Shown in pieces: positions 23,219 to 35,200 of a stretch of DNA of 64,000 bases; position 1 is the stretch's first letter; each line of letters starts with the position of its first letter. Source of the DNA: Klebsormidium nitens (Eukaryota > Streptophyta > Klebsormidiophyceae > Klebsormidiales > Klebsormidiaceae); assembly GCA_000708835.1 (NCBI GenBank), contig DF236977.1, positions 62,978 through 126,977 of the forward strand, read 5' to 3'. Both the position numbers and the translations under genes were made by a program. A model generated the notes under the pieces. The model was not told the DNA's origin. It saw nothing but the letters and a program-made list of their open reading frames with translations, and did no database searches.

Positions 23219-24436
23219 GTAGCTATTTAGCAGTTGCGACGGTCTCGCTTCCAACTCGTGCACTATTTGCAATAGCTGTGCCCAACCAGTCTTGAGCAAG
23301 CCATTGGCATCCGTATGTGCGTGATTGATTACGTTAATTACAATGAGAAAAGACGTATGATATGCAGATTAAGAAGCTGCCATTTGCAACCGTGAATGGA
23401 AACATCACCATCAAATTTGCGTGCTTACTCCGAATGTAGAAGCATGATGACAATGCGGAATGGCGGCCTGCATGCCAGGGCCGCAATGATGCAATTGAAG
23501 AGTTCCGAGGCGGCCTGGTGCGCAAATACCCCGGCACTTAGTATATCAGATATAACCAGTAAGGAGATGTATATGTCCCGTCTGCATGTAACGAAGATCC
23601 GGTGTTAATTAAGTTGCTATAGATATCGCACGACAAGCTACGTGCAGTTTCAAAAGCTGCGGACTGAATCAAGATTGTCATTCAGTACGTTGCCAGACGT
23701 GACCCGCGCCGCGCGCCACCTGTTGCGCCATGATGAATCAACGATCATGCAAACGTACATGAGTGGATCGCCCATGTGAACTTCCTGCATCCTGCCATGG
23801 AGGCAACTAACTTTCTTCCTACGCGTACATGCATGAGGGGTACATGGGTACAACTTACATCCACAGTTCTTTCGGTATTTATGTTACGACTATATAGTCC
23901 TAATCGAAATTTTTACCAGATTCGCTTCTAGCAGTGGTGAGGACTCTCCAACAACTCAATAAACCACACTGGCGCCACGTGCATTTCTGACCCTACGGCC
24001 GCGGACTTACTTCCTGATTGCCGTTGTTCGCGGCCAAAAGCTTACTTTTGAGTGCACGCAGTTATTCTTTGGTGACCTACCTTGCCGTCGAACTTCTTGC
24101 TGCCGCCTGCAACACTCCTGCCTTCGCTCAATTGCTAGGTCCGACAGCTGGCGGCCGCACGATTCTGTTCTATATTGCGAGTACGTGCAATTTTGTACGT
24201 AGGCTCATCATGACACGTTATAAAGCTACAGCCTTTATGAGAATCGTAAACAGTTTTGATATAGTCATGCAATCGTCCCTGTGCACAAAAGCGAAATCAG
24301 GGTGTCCTCCTCACACGACCTCAGTATTTGCAAGTCTTTTGCTCATCAGCCGCCGCTGTTGTCGTTCCCCGTCATCCGCCTGCGGAGACATTTCGCCACT
24401 TTCTAGGGGGACCGCCTCAGTGGTAGGATGATCCCC
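23219..24436. other. Convergent intergenic spacer, nothing recognised
   Basis: The proteasome gene ends at its left edge and the lipase gene at its right edge. There is only short, unconvincing coding potential (for example 24018-24431 plus). No repeat structure stands out by eye. Confidence 0.6.
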
Positions 24437-27400
24437 CTACGAGACCATAGCGGGGGCCTTCTTGACTTTGCCCTCCGGCATGCCGTGCCGGACCGCGTTG
24501 AGGTAGTTGGTCGGGCTGTGTGCCCCGATCGCCGGCAGAAAGAGCGCCGCGACTCGGGCAAGCACCTGGGGGACACTCTCCGAGGGGCGCCGGGCGGGCT
24601 GCGGGAAGAGGACGGCAGCGATCGACTGCCACACCGTGTTGTAGAACAGCTCGAACACGGCCGTGGCATGCGCGCGGAGCATGCGCAGGGGTGGCTGCTC
24701 GTCGAAGGTACCGTTCTGGAAAGGGGGGACACGGGGAAAGGTATCAGAGGGGTGGAACGGCAGACTTCAGCGTCCTTGATGAGATGGAAAGCGGATAGGG
24801 AACACAACGACCGCCGGTCACGATTTTCATTTGTGTAAAGGGGGACGGTTTGATTGCGTCCTCTGTGTGGAGGAGGACGAATTCAAGGTTCTGGATCGGT
24901 AAGGAGTGTCTCATTCATTCACACTCTCCGACAAACCGCTTTCACTGACATCGTGAGAAGATATCAGAAGCAAACTGCATCGTCAGCAAATTTTTGGCAA
25001 CAAGTTCACGTGTACCGGCCTCCATGCAAGTGGATGCAGTCGAGTTATGTGCTCAAATTCCAAACAGCCCACATGCGAAGCAGGACGACACGTGGCGAGA
25101 GGGGGGGCGTCACCTTGACGTGGTAGAGTGAATTGGCCCAGTGGAAGGGCCCCACGTGTTTGAATTCAAACAGGTCCGAGTCGAACGGCACGCGCGGCAC
25201 CAGGTCGGAGCCGTAGACCATGCGCACGTACCGGTGCTGTGGCACGTTCAGCCTGCACACAGACGAAGGCCAGCGTTAACCAAGCTCGGTTTGTGGTTGG
25301 TCAAGTGCCGTTCTACCAAGCGAGCGTGTTTCATGTCTGGTTCCATATCCAGCGAGGTTCTTTCGTCTTGTCGCGAGAAGGATCTTACACAAAGCGGCTT
25401 CGTCGTGTGCTCAAAAGAAAAACCTGATGGATGGTGCCCTTTCAATTTTGGGCTGGCTGAGCCATGAAGGGTTGGAAAGATACAACAAATCGACGAGGGG
25501 GACGAATGTCCGAATGCCAATCTCAAGGATCCATAAGCAGGAACTCAATTCAAGTGTGTGCTGGGGATTCGATCGATCGATACCGGACATCCAGCGATAA
25601 CCTAAATCCTCTTGACACAGAAGGTCCAATTCGATGCAGCTCCACTTAGAGGACCTTCACAAGAATAGTCGAAGAGAAGGACATTTAACTTTCCGAACGC
25701 ACAGACCAGCACTCACACAAAACACTGCTCATAAGTGATGCCCAACAATGAACGCCCACCTGTTGTGCAGGAACCAGGCAAACGTCCAGTCACCGATCCG
25801 CGGCTGGCCGAACGTCTGCAGCGCGCTGATGCGCTGCGTGATGACGTCACTCTCCGCGGCGACCAGCCCCGTGAAGAGCGCCGCGAGCGCGCCGCCGAGG
25901 CTGTGCCCGGTGATAAAAATGTGCGCGTGCGGATCCGCTCTGATGTGCTTCAGCAGCTCCGCGCGGATCTGCCAGTACAGCGGTGCGTCGTTCTTCACCT
26001 CGCGCGGTTCCTTTTCGGCGCCGGGTTTCTCGCCGGCTTTCTCCGCGCGGCTCGCGCACTTGTTCGACTTCTCGGCGAGGACGTAGTTGTCCTTGAACCG
26101 CCACTTCTTCTGCGCGCGCTGGTCGTCGAGGTCCTTGAAGAACTTCTCGCGCGCGGGGGTGGTGCCGGTCAGCGTGGACCGCTCGGCGACCGCCTGGAAG
26201 CGGGTCATGCACGTGGAGATGTACCTGAGTGACACGTGGCGGCATTGGGTCTAAATACGGGGTCCTTGTGATGGAGAAGGAAGCAAATCCTGAACTTGAT
26301 TGGCAGAAATACGGAGATTGAAGAACGGGAAAGCTTTCATTGAGTGAGCGTGAAAAGACTCGACTTTTCAAGGACACCAGCCGTACAAACTACGGGTCTT
26401 CGCTCTTGAGCAACCCATCCACAGGATCCTTGAAGCGGCTAGTGGAACTTGAACGTACCTTGCTACCATGACGCACAGCTTCACACATTGCGCTTCACAA
26501 AACGGACACAACATCCGTTCTCACACACCGCTCTTGGGAAAGAGAGAGCTCACGCATGTCGAGTAAAGTGGGCCCTGATAATCTGGATGTTCGTAGCACG
26601 AAAACCATTCCCAAAAGCGAAGCAAGTGCTAGCGGCTCACTCGGAGAAGTCGTCCAGCTTTGCATCCTCGTGACGCGACGCCTCCTCCACCTCCCGCGCG
26701 TCGTCCGTCGCGACGGGGGCGCCTGTAGGGGGTGCGCGCTTGGGGTGCTTGCGGTCGATGGGGAAGCCCAGGCCGAGGCCTTGCAGGAACCCGGTGTGCA
26801 CCCTGAAGAGCACAGCAAAAGAATCAATCTCAAAGCAGACCTGTATAGAAAAGATGGTGTTGAAGCGAAGCCGGGTCAGTAAATTGAGTGCTCTTCTCGC
26901 TTGGCACTCTCCGTCTATGTAACGGTTTACGGCTGGTAGACGGGCCTCGTATCAGGACCGTACTGAGGACAGAAGGCCGCACTAAGGAGATACAATGAAA
27001 ACAAGTCCGCTTCTACCTGCAATTTGCGCGAGTAGACGCCGCTTACGGAACAGACCGCTCTGTGACGGCGCTGCTGAATCTTTGTTATCTTCGAGACCGC
27101 CTCTCACGGTTCATCTCGCTGTCAAGTCTGGTTAGCAAACCCTCGGTACTGTGCCCAGGAGGAAGCCGGAAGCCTCAACACTCCTTTTAACCAAAGCGCA
27201 CTAAAATCCCTCAACAAGAGAATGCCAACTCACCTGCCGAGTGCAGGGATCTCCCACCAAGGGAAGTAAAAGTCGGTGGCCCAATCGACGGCGCTAAACG
27301 GCTCAGTGCCACGGAACGCCAGCACGATTGTGTTGCCCTTTCTGATTAGCATCGCTTGGGTCTCTGCACAATGACAGTCCATGAAACCCGGTAAGGGTGC

Positions 27401-29708
27401 CAGCGATGCAGCTACGGAGCATGCAAAAGGTGTCCTGAGACGGCGAGGGACCGATTGCAGCTTTCTCTAAAACACAGAAGTTTCTCATAGCATTCCCAGG
27501 ATTACTTCCAGCCTGCCAACTGCAATGAGTCCGCATCTCGATCTGGCAAATTCTATCAAAACGGATCTGTCTTGATGTAAGGGCAGGTTTCCTGTTGGCG
27601 TAGTAGTTTTGGAACGAGTTCTCATAGAAGGGAGCTCACCCACTGTGTCGCCCTTCGATCCCTCCCTTCTCCTTGCGTAGGAGAACCACTTCAAGAACTC
27701 GAACTTCTCTTTTGGCGGTTCGATGTACTGCAAATGGAAGTGGGAGAAAATTGCAGGGGCTCAATCAAGAAAGGGATTGCTCGAAACTTTGACGTTGTTC
27801 TTGATCGTCCCTGGCAGCCTGCCGCGCTCAGCGCCTGCTGTGCAACGCATACGTGCGCAAGCCTTGACGACCCCAGTGCGTCACTGTGAGGTGAACTTCA
27901 ACTAGACTGCTAGAAACATGTATTGAATCGGCAAACGAGCCACGATGACACAGTCCGCGCGTCTGGTTCTCGGCTGACCGACTGAAGAAGCTGACATCAT
28001 CAAGAAACTTCAACACGTTCAACATCAGACCTCCCCACCTTGATCCCCCGCCCATCCTCGGTGACCTGCACCGGCGAGTTCCACACCCGGTCGATGACGT
28101 CACGCACGACGGCCTCGTCCTCGTACACGATCTTGGACGCCATGATGCACACGTCAGCGTTCGGGCGGGCGCTCGGGGTGGGGGACGGGAAGAGGCGCAA
28201 CGTGTCCTCTTGCAGGGCCACGCGCTTGTCGAGGAGGCCGATGAGAGTGAGCGGAATCTTGGTGCCGTCTGTGGCCTGATAGCCGCCTGGGGAACGAAAG
28301 TGGTCTGGTGAGATGGCGGTCATGAAGGCTTGAGGAGAAGCGACTACTAGCAATGGGTGCCTTCTAGCCAAGTAAGCAAAAAGTGCTTCCCATCGTGGAC
28401 AAGTCTGGCTTGGAACAATTTCTGGCGGGCTACCTGGGTGTTAAGGTGCAATTTGACCTAGGTTGACGTAGAGTCTCAGGTACAGATGCCAAGCTGAGCA
28501 GCGGTCATCAAAAGGGAGGAACGTATATAAATTTCATCTGCAAGGCTTGAGGTGAAAAAAGCAATGAAGCTCTGAAGCAGGTGATTGCGTCAGTTATGCG
28601 GAAGGCGTATGAGTGGCCAAATGCTGTAAAAGTTTGACGCTGGTAATCAGCCTCGAGTTCACTGAAGTCACTTTGAGAATCTGCTTTGAGCCTAGCTGCA
28701 AAAGAAACAAAGAGTGAAAGTAGGGCCTACCAAACATCTCGTTCCCCTTCCTCTCGATCAACCGGCCAAAGTCCTTGAGTGTTCGATCGTTGAGCGTGAG
28801 TACATTGACAATCGCGGCAGACAATCCTTCCTGCACGAAGGTGGACAAAACGATCGAATGATGATGGTGAGAATCCATAAGAGAAACCTTTTGAAAAGGT
28901 TTGGACTTGGTGGACCGTAAAGAAACTGATTTAGGAGCTAGTCGTGATACAAGAGCATCTACAAAGTTTCCGAATCAGACTTTGCTAAAGCTTTATTCAA
29001 CAGGGATTGAGACCGTCAACGTGAGCTGCTCTGCCTATCAGCACGGAATGTAGCAAGACTGGAATAGTGCTTTCGTATGGTTCTTGACTTAAAAAATGAT
29101 GCTGGAAAGCAAGTCAACGTCAAGGAGCCAGACCTTCTCTTATTAAGTTGTTCAAAGGATCATCCGCTTGTCATGTAGAATTCTTGAAACAGCTTGAAAG
29201 GCTACTCCTACAATAAAGGTGGGAATCTAGCCCAGATACTTCACCTCAAAGGAGATGAACTGAGCAACAAACTACCTCAACATGGACTTTCTTGACCTAG
29301 ACCTACACAGGCAGACTCATCAAGCAGTGTCGTGCCCTGTACAATGGATCAAGGTTTGACCCCAAGCATTGACCCAGCTCTTAACTGGGCACCAACCCTA
29401 ACTCGAACCTGGCCCCCTCTCACCTGCCAGCCAACAGTAACCAGGTAGCGCGTGATGCGCAAAAAGTCGCGGAACTGGAGTATGGGGAACAGCAGACGCT
29501 TCATCACAAAAATCACCACCGCTCGGAGCTGCTGATACACACTCCACACATCCTGCTTCAACTGCTCTGCCTCGTCGGCTGCCGCTTTGTACGATCTTCT
29601 GAATGAGTCGCGCAGCCTCTTCTCAACGGCGGCCAGATGGGGATGCCCCCTGTGGTGCTTCTTATGGACAGGGGAGCTTCCAACGTGGCCATTGCCTGAT
29701 GGCTGCAT
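24437..29708 (-). CDS. Class-3 (alpha/beta hydrolase) lipase, OBL1-like
   Basis: Nine exons give about 621 residues: 29708-29424, 28830-28731, 28286-28039, 27727-27644, 27337-27234, 26802-26641, 26224-25760, 25252-25114, 24715-24437 (TAG). Recognisable in order are SAAIVNVLTLNDRTL and FGRLIERKGNEMF, MASKIVYEDEAVVRDVID, NTIVLAFRGTEPFSAVDW (oxyanion region), RVHTGFLQGLGLG, GHSLGGALAALFTG (nucleophile Ser near 436), TFGQPRIGD, YGSDLVPRVPFD (Asp near 498) and AHSPTNYLNAVRHG (His near 595). This is the order in plant OBL1, a triacylglycerol lipase of oil bodies needed for pollen-tube growth. It is about 100 residues longer than OBL1; a Lys/Glu-rich insert precedes the nucleophile (about 350-410). 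The donors of exons 3 and 4 are weak (AAG/GTGGGG and ACA/GTGGGT) and the latter was chosen to keep phase. An N-terminal hydrophobic segment (VIFVMKRLLFPILQF) may serve membrane or droplet anchoring. Confidence 0.85.
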
Positions 29709-32216
29709 TCTCAAGATGGGGTCCAGGGAAAACCTGGAGAGAAGGAGCTGATGTTTAGTGACTTCTATCTTCTATAACAATTTTCACATGATTATAAGGG
29801 TTTGTTACAATGCTCCATATTGACCAATGACTGCCGTGTTCTTACCCTTGCAAAAGGAGGAGGCCTGATTCTTGATTGGTACATGCAGCAATCTTCATCT
29901 CTTTATTTATGAGTAGAGTGGACCCGGCATTTCTGCTGCGAGTTTGTGTCTGATACTGCAGCGAGTTCCTTTTTTGCAAGAGCTACTTGTGGAAGGACAT
30001 CTCCTTGGTAGATATAGATTTAAGGCCGTGGAAGATGAGAGGATTGAAGATGCCAGGAAAGTTTTTGAGGAGCTTTCAGGTTTTGCCTATTTTCAATCCA
30101 AAGCGGGGTGAGGCCAGCAGTGTGAGGGCTCGACACTTGAGCGTGCAATCTCGCGCGAAGACAGGTCAAGGCTTATCAATCCTACTCACACGAGAATGTT
30201 GGATGCTTCTACCCAGAACAAGGTCTGAGCTTTGTGAGCTTCAGGCCTGATCCAAGGTGCCGACTTGCGAGTTTGATGTAGAGTGGGCAAACCCATTTAT
30301 GTAGTGAACAGGAAGTCAGATTTAGGAATTGGCCAATGTGTTAGCCCACTAGAGAGAAACCGTGCCTTCGGAAATAGGTGCAAGACGTGGTCAACATGAT
30401 GTACGGGGCAAGGCAGACAGACATCACTCAGCTCGTCACAACCAATCAGAACCCTCTATTGCTTGAACCTAATTATATCAAGATACGGGGATTTTTGCAC
30501 TTGAACATAGGCAATGCTGCAGACAAGCCAATAAAGTCCTGTGTTAGAAAAGGGTGATCATGATGTGCATTGAGCAGAACCATTCCAGTCTAGCAGCTTT
30601 GCAGCCACTGCTTGGACAACCCTGCTGTATTCAATGAAAATTTTCACATCAGTGCAGAAAGGCTTGGGCCAAGACTGGATTCCAGAAGGCTCCCTATCAG
30701 CGATGGAGCTGATGAACGGTTTGCTTTCAAATCAATGGAGGCCTTGGCATGTCGGAACAAGTCTTACTTGGAACCAACCAGTACTCCGCTCCTTTCAGCA
30801 GCTTATGTTGAAAGCGTCGCAGCTCTGTTCTGTGTGATAAGCGCAACGCTGCTAGTAGAGGGCTAGTAGATGGACATCATTGCAGCGCCACTGGCCTCAT
30901 CAGGTGCTCAATGCAAGGAGGAAAATCTGCTGTCCACCTTTGTTGTAGACCTTGTTCAGAGTTTGATTAAGCTGGCGGGATGCACGTGCCTATATTGATA
31001 TTCTTGTACCTACTACCTTTCTGAAAAGCGAATGTCTGCGCCGATCGAACCTTTCAATCGCACGCGGAACAGCTTTCAGCTCTCAAGCATGCGGATTCCG
31101 CTACATGGAATTCAGGCATGTTTTTGAGGACCAGCTCTGGGAAATTCAAGAGGAGAAGGAATCAACTTCTCGCTTTTGAGAGCTCATGACTCATGAGTCA
31201 TGATCCATAATCCATCACTCCTCGTGGTGCAAAGGAAGACGAGATCGTCACCATAATAATACGGTAGCGACAGGATGAGCATTGAGGACTTGCATGGTAT
31301 GAAGCAGCAAAAGCTAGATACATATGACAAGCATGCCAATCTTCATGCAAGCATATGAGGACTTGCATGGTCATTACTGCAATATGCCAATGGTCAACGG
31401 TACGGACTCGCAAATGGGCAGTCAAGACTCAAAAAGTCGTCGGGACTCTGAAGCCGAGCCGCTCGAACCCTGCGTCACGCGTGTGGGGCGCGGCCGCGTG
31501 GACCGGGAGGCCCGGCGCCGGCGATCGTCGACGTAGGCCACCGTCGTACGGTAGTGAGTGACTGTATGCAGGCTACTACAGTGCATGTGGACGGTCAACT
31601 GATCTATGATCGAAGAGAGACTACATATGAGTCTCACATTTTGCAGGTTCGATGAATGCCAGTGCAGCCACATCGTGCCTGGCAGATCAAGTCACTGGAA
31701 GACAGTGCATCATGTGTATTGGGGCTGAACATGTTGTAGCTCACAAACGTTAATGTGACTGCACATACCTCATGCAATTTTCGTGAGCATCTTGTTTCAT
31801 AAGCAACAGTCAGATCGAAGATTTAGCGGCTTTCACATTCTGCAATTGCCTCATATCATTTGACATACCTCTGGTCAATCACTGAGATTGCCAGTGCCGA
31901 CTACCAACAACGCATGCAACTCTTTGACCCATATGCTCGCTAGCTTTGACTATCTTAGTGCTGTCACTACTTCATCAGTACCACCTCCGTCCGTAACTGT
32001 TATTGACGTACTTGTCTGCACTTTCGTTCACACACCGGCCTGTTGCTCTACTTGAACCCGGCACATTGATACACCGGCCTGCTGCTCTAGATACTTATAC
32101 GCCGGCACAATAAGATTAACGCTAGGAACTGAGATAATTTAGACGCAAAGACGCAAAAGGCTTGGCCACATAGACTCATCTCTTTACTGCCCGACCACGC
32201 TTTGGACAAGTGGATG
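29709..32216. other. Intergenic, with short repeats and a palindrome
   Basis: No gene is supported in this 2.5 kb. It contains a perfect 16-bp palindrome, ATGACTCATGAGTCAT, at about 31186-31201, holding overlapping TGACTCA (bZIP-type) cores; a direct repeat of GAGGACTTGCATGGT (about 31286 and 31358); and a direct repeat of ACACCGGCCTG(T/C)TGCTCTA (about 32032 and 32071). A plus-strand frame at 30612-30866 has no domain. Confidence 0.45.
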
Positions 32217-35200
32217 CTACGCTGAATCCTGAAGACCCGTTACCGCACGACCGGTCAGCAGTGGGTCGGACGCCAGCTGGTGCAGGAACAGGTTGGTCAT
32301 GCTCATGGAACCGCTCCAGGGCGCCACGTTGCCCACATAGCAGCACCGCTCGTACTTCCACGTGAGGGTTCCGCAGGGTTTCTGCACCACGAAGAAACGT
32401 TTCCGTTCACGAGAAAGGGTTTTCGTCTAGAGGTGTTGCGTGTACGAGGTGGCTGCGCTTCTCCGTAATATGGACGTCCGGTTTACAGGGTGTCAAAGTA
32501 CGCTCTGAAGTGATACTCTGAAGAGAAACGGTACCTACCAATCGAACCCACAAACCGGTTTTGCTCATTTTACAGACACAGGCGGCTGTGACGTGACAAA
32601 TAGTAAGTCCGCTAAGGAGACAGCCCAAAGAGGAAGTCCGCTCAAAGAAGAGTCACATCCGCAGTAGTTTCAAAGGAGACGTCCTAAGTGGTCGTAAGGC
32701 CGTCCTGATCCTGCCAGCTGGCCAGTGGACCTTTTGCTCAGCGACTTTTCACTAAAGGAATTTGTCTCGTGCCAGATTCTCGTTGGAGGCTAGTCCCCGA
32801 GGGCAGGCTACAATCCATTTACGAAACCCCCTGCAGCGATGAGGGCCCAGTTCTGAGTTGCGCCGAAGACCCACCTCGATGCACTTGTGGGAGAAGAAGT
32901 GGTAGCTATCGAGCGATCGATCCGGCCTCGCGTAGACCATGTCGAAGACGTCCTGCAAACCGGAAATCCACTTGGGTGTCAAATTTGAACAACTTTCCCC
33001 GTTGGCCTCACCATTATGAGACTCTGGGACTTCCAAGTCAAGTTCGCTGATATTGGATCAGCAAATCGGAACGGGCCTTATCTCTCAAGAAGCGCGACAG
33101 GGCTTCTGGAAGATCCTGAGCAATTTTAAAGGGCACCCTGTCTGGCCCACAAGCAGCACGCATCTGCTCACGCAGTGAATTGGAGCGGAATGCGAATCAA
33201 GTCTGATCAGATGTATCCCACGGCTTTGTCCAACCTTGCTTACCATCAGCAACGGATTCCGGTCCCAGCTGGCGGTGCCACCAAAGCTCTCCAGCAGCAT
33301 GCGGTCGGTCTCCAGCTTCTGGGCGCACACCTGCCACGTGGCAAGCGAGGGCTGTTCAGTATGGCTGCAGCATAGTGTGCCGTGATCTTGAGTACCGAAC
33401 ACGAAGCTTTGCGAACCGGAATCACGTGGGTGTACAGTCTGCTGAAGTTTTCTTGTCGGCAGTCTCTCGATGTCCAACCGCTGCTCTTCGGACGCTAGTA
33501 TGCCATCGGCTCTTTGACCACATGACAACAAAATGAAGTGTTGTCACAGATTCTCTCGCAAACCAGGAAAATCTCCTCAAAACACCCAAAGTCCGGGTCT
33601 CAGTCCTGACAGGTCAGAGTTGTAAGATCGTCCGATATCTAAACGTTGAATTGCGCGACAAAGCGTCGTAGAACAATGTTGCAGACGGTAAGCTAGATCT
33701 CAGCAAGCCAAAACATCCCACAGCGCAATCCCACGACACCAACTTCCAAGACATTCGCCAAAACACCCACCTCCCCGACGTCAAACACGTGCTTGTACCC
33801 CTCCGTGCACATGTTGTGGTCGTCAAACTTTCCGGTGATCGAACGGTACACGACTCTCCCCGGGAACGGCTCCACGCACCGCGCCTTGACCACGTCCTTA
33901 ACCTCCCACTCGCCCCCCACGCTCGCATTGTAACCCTCTCCAGTTACGGGTAAACCAAGATTTCGCAACCCTGATTTCCAGTCGCAGTCGAAGGGGTCGA
34001 TTCCTTCTTCCAAAGGGATGGGCATTGGGCTGTCGCGCTTGCATCGCAAATGGTCCAACAAGATCCGGATGAGTGACGTGGGCGCGCAAACCGGGCTGTA
34101 CCGGTGCCACCACCACAGGCCGAAGTTGGCCAGGACTGCCCGGTAGGTCCGCTCGGGGTGGGCTTCCTGTCGAGACATAAGTTTCAAGCATGAATGGGCG
34201 TTACAGCAAAGTCGGCAAGTAGACCCGGCAGGTAAAGGTCGTGGTTACTCCATGTTGGAAAGCTTAGCTCTTCCATTTGTGTGGCAGCGTATTCGACGTC
34301 GTTAGTACAACGTTCTCGAAGGTTGGCAGCTCAAGAAGCATTCCGCTTCAGCTTCGAATTTTCCAGAATCCCGTACTGTTCGCTTAATTCGCTCGAGATG
34401 CCAATAGCTACCGTGCGTTTCCGTAGCAGGATCAAACAGAGAGACGGCGGAGAAAAGCAACCAGACATAACGGGCCGGTCTGCCACCGAGGCCACCCAAA
34501 TTAGTGAAGATGCTCAGATGAAGGCCTTCAACTTCCCTGCATTCTACAAGTGCCACCCTCCCGCGAACTCGCCTTTCCAGTTCAGAATCCCTCGTTGTTG
34601 CGAAGGCTTTCAAGTCCATCCCAAGACGAGCAAGAATCTCTTTGTTCATCCCGCCTTAGTCGATTGCAGCGTGCGTCCTCCATAGTTGAATGAAATGATC
34701 CTGAATCGTCGAAAAGAGACCATTCAGATCCGAACAGTTTGGGCGCGCCGTTCAGCACCGGACCTTACCACGTGCTTCCAGACCTCGGCCTGGGCTGTCG
34801 CAAACGTCTCCGGTTCTCGCGCTTCGATGTACCGGATACGGACGTCCTCAAACTGCACACAGCAGGCCATGTGTCAACAGAAAGACTGGAAGATCACCGA
34901 GAAAGGGGCCGTGCTGAAGACACGATTCACTTCCTTGTGTAAAGAAGGAGGCCATATCTGGATGAATCCCAAAGACCTCGATTTTGCGAATTGTACTCTG
35001 GCATCATCCAGAATAGCCAGGATAGAATCCAGCAAATCGTAAGATTCTGCCGAAGACCAGTGCTAACTCATGTTAAGAGAAGGGCAGCCATTCTTGCTAA
35101 GGCGAGGCAACTAACAGAGTCTCTATGCAGATACATCATACGATAGGACGGCTACAGAAAAGTGGCCTTGCAATTTTGGTCGGCCTTTGATTCGTCCAAA

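Noticed and set aside
25735-26232. Long plus-strand frame (165 codons) opposite the lipase
   Set aside because: It is antisense to the GC-rich lipase exon with GHSLGG; the openness comes from codon bias and there is no domain.
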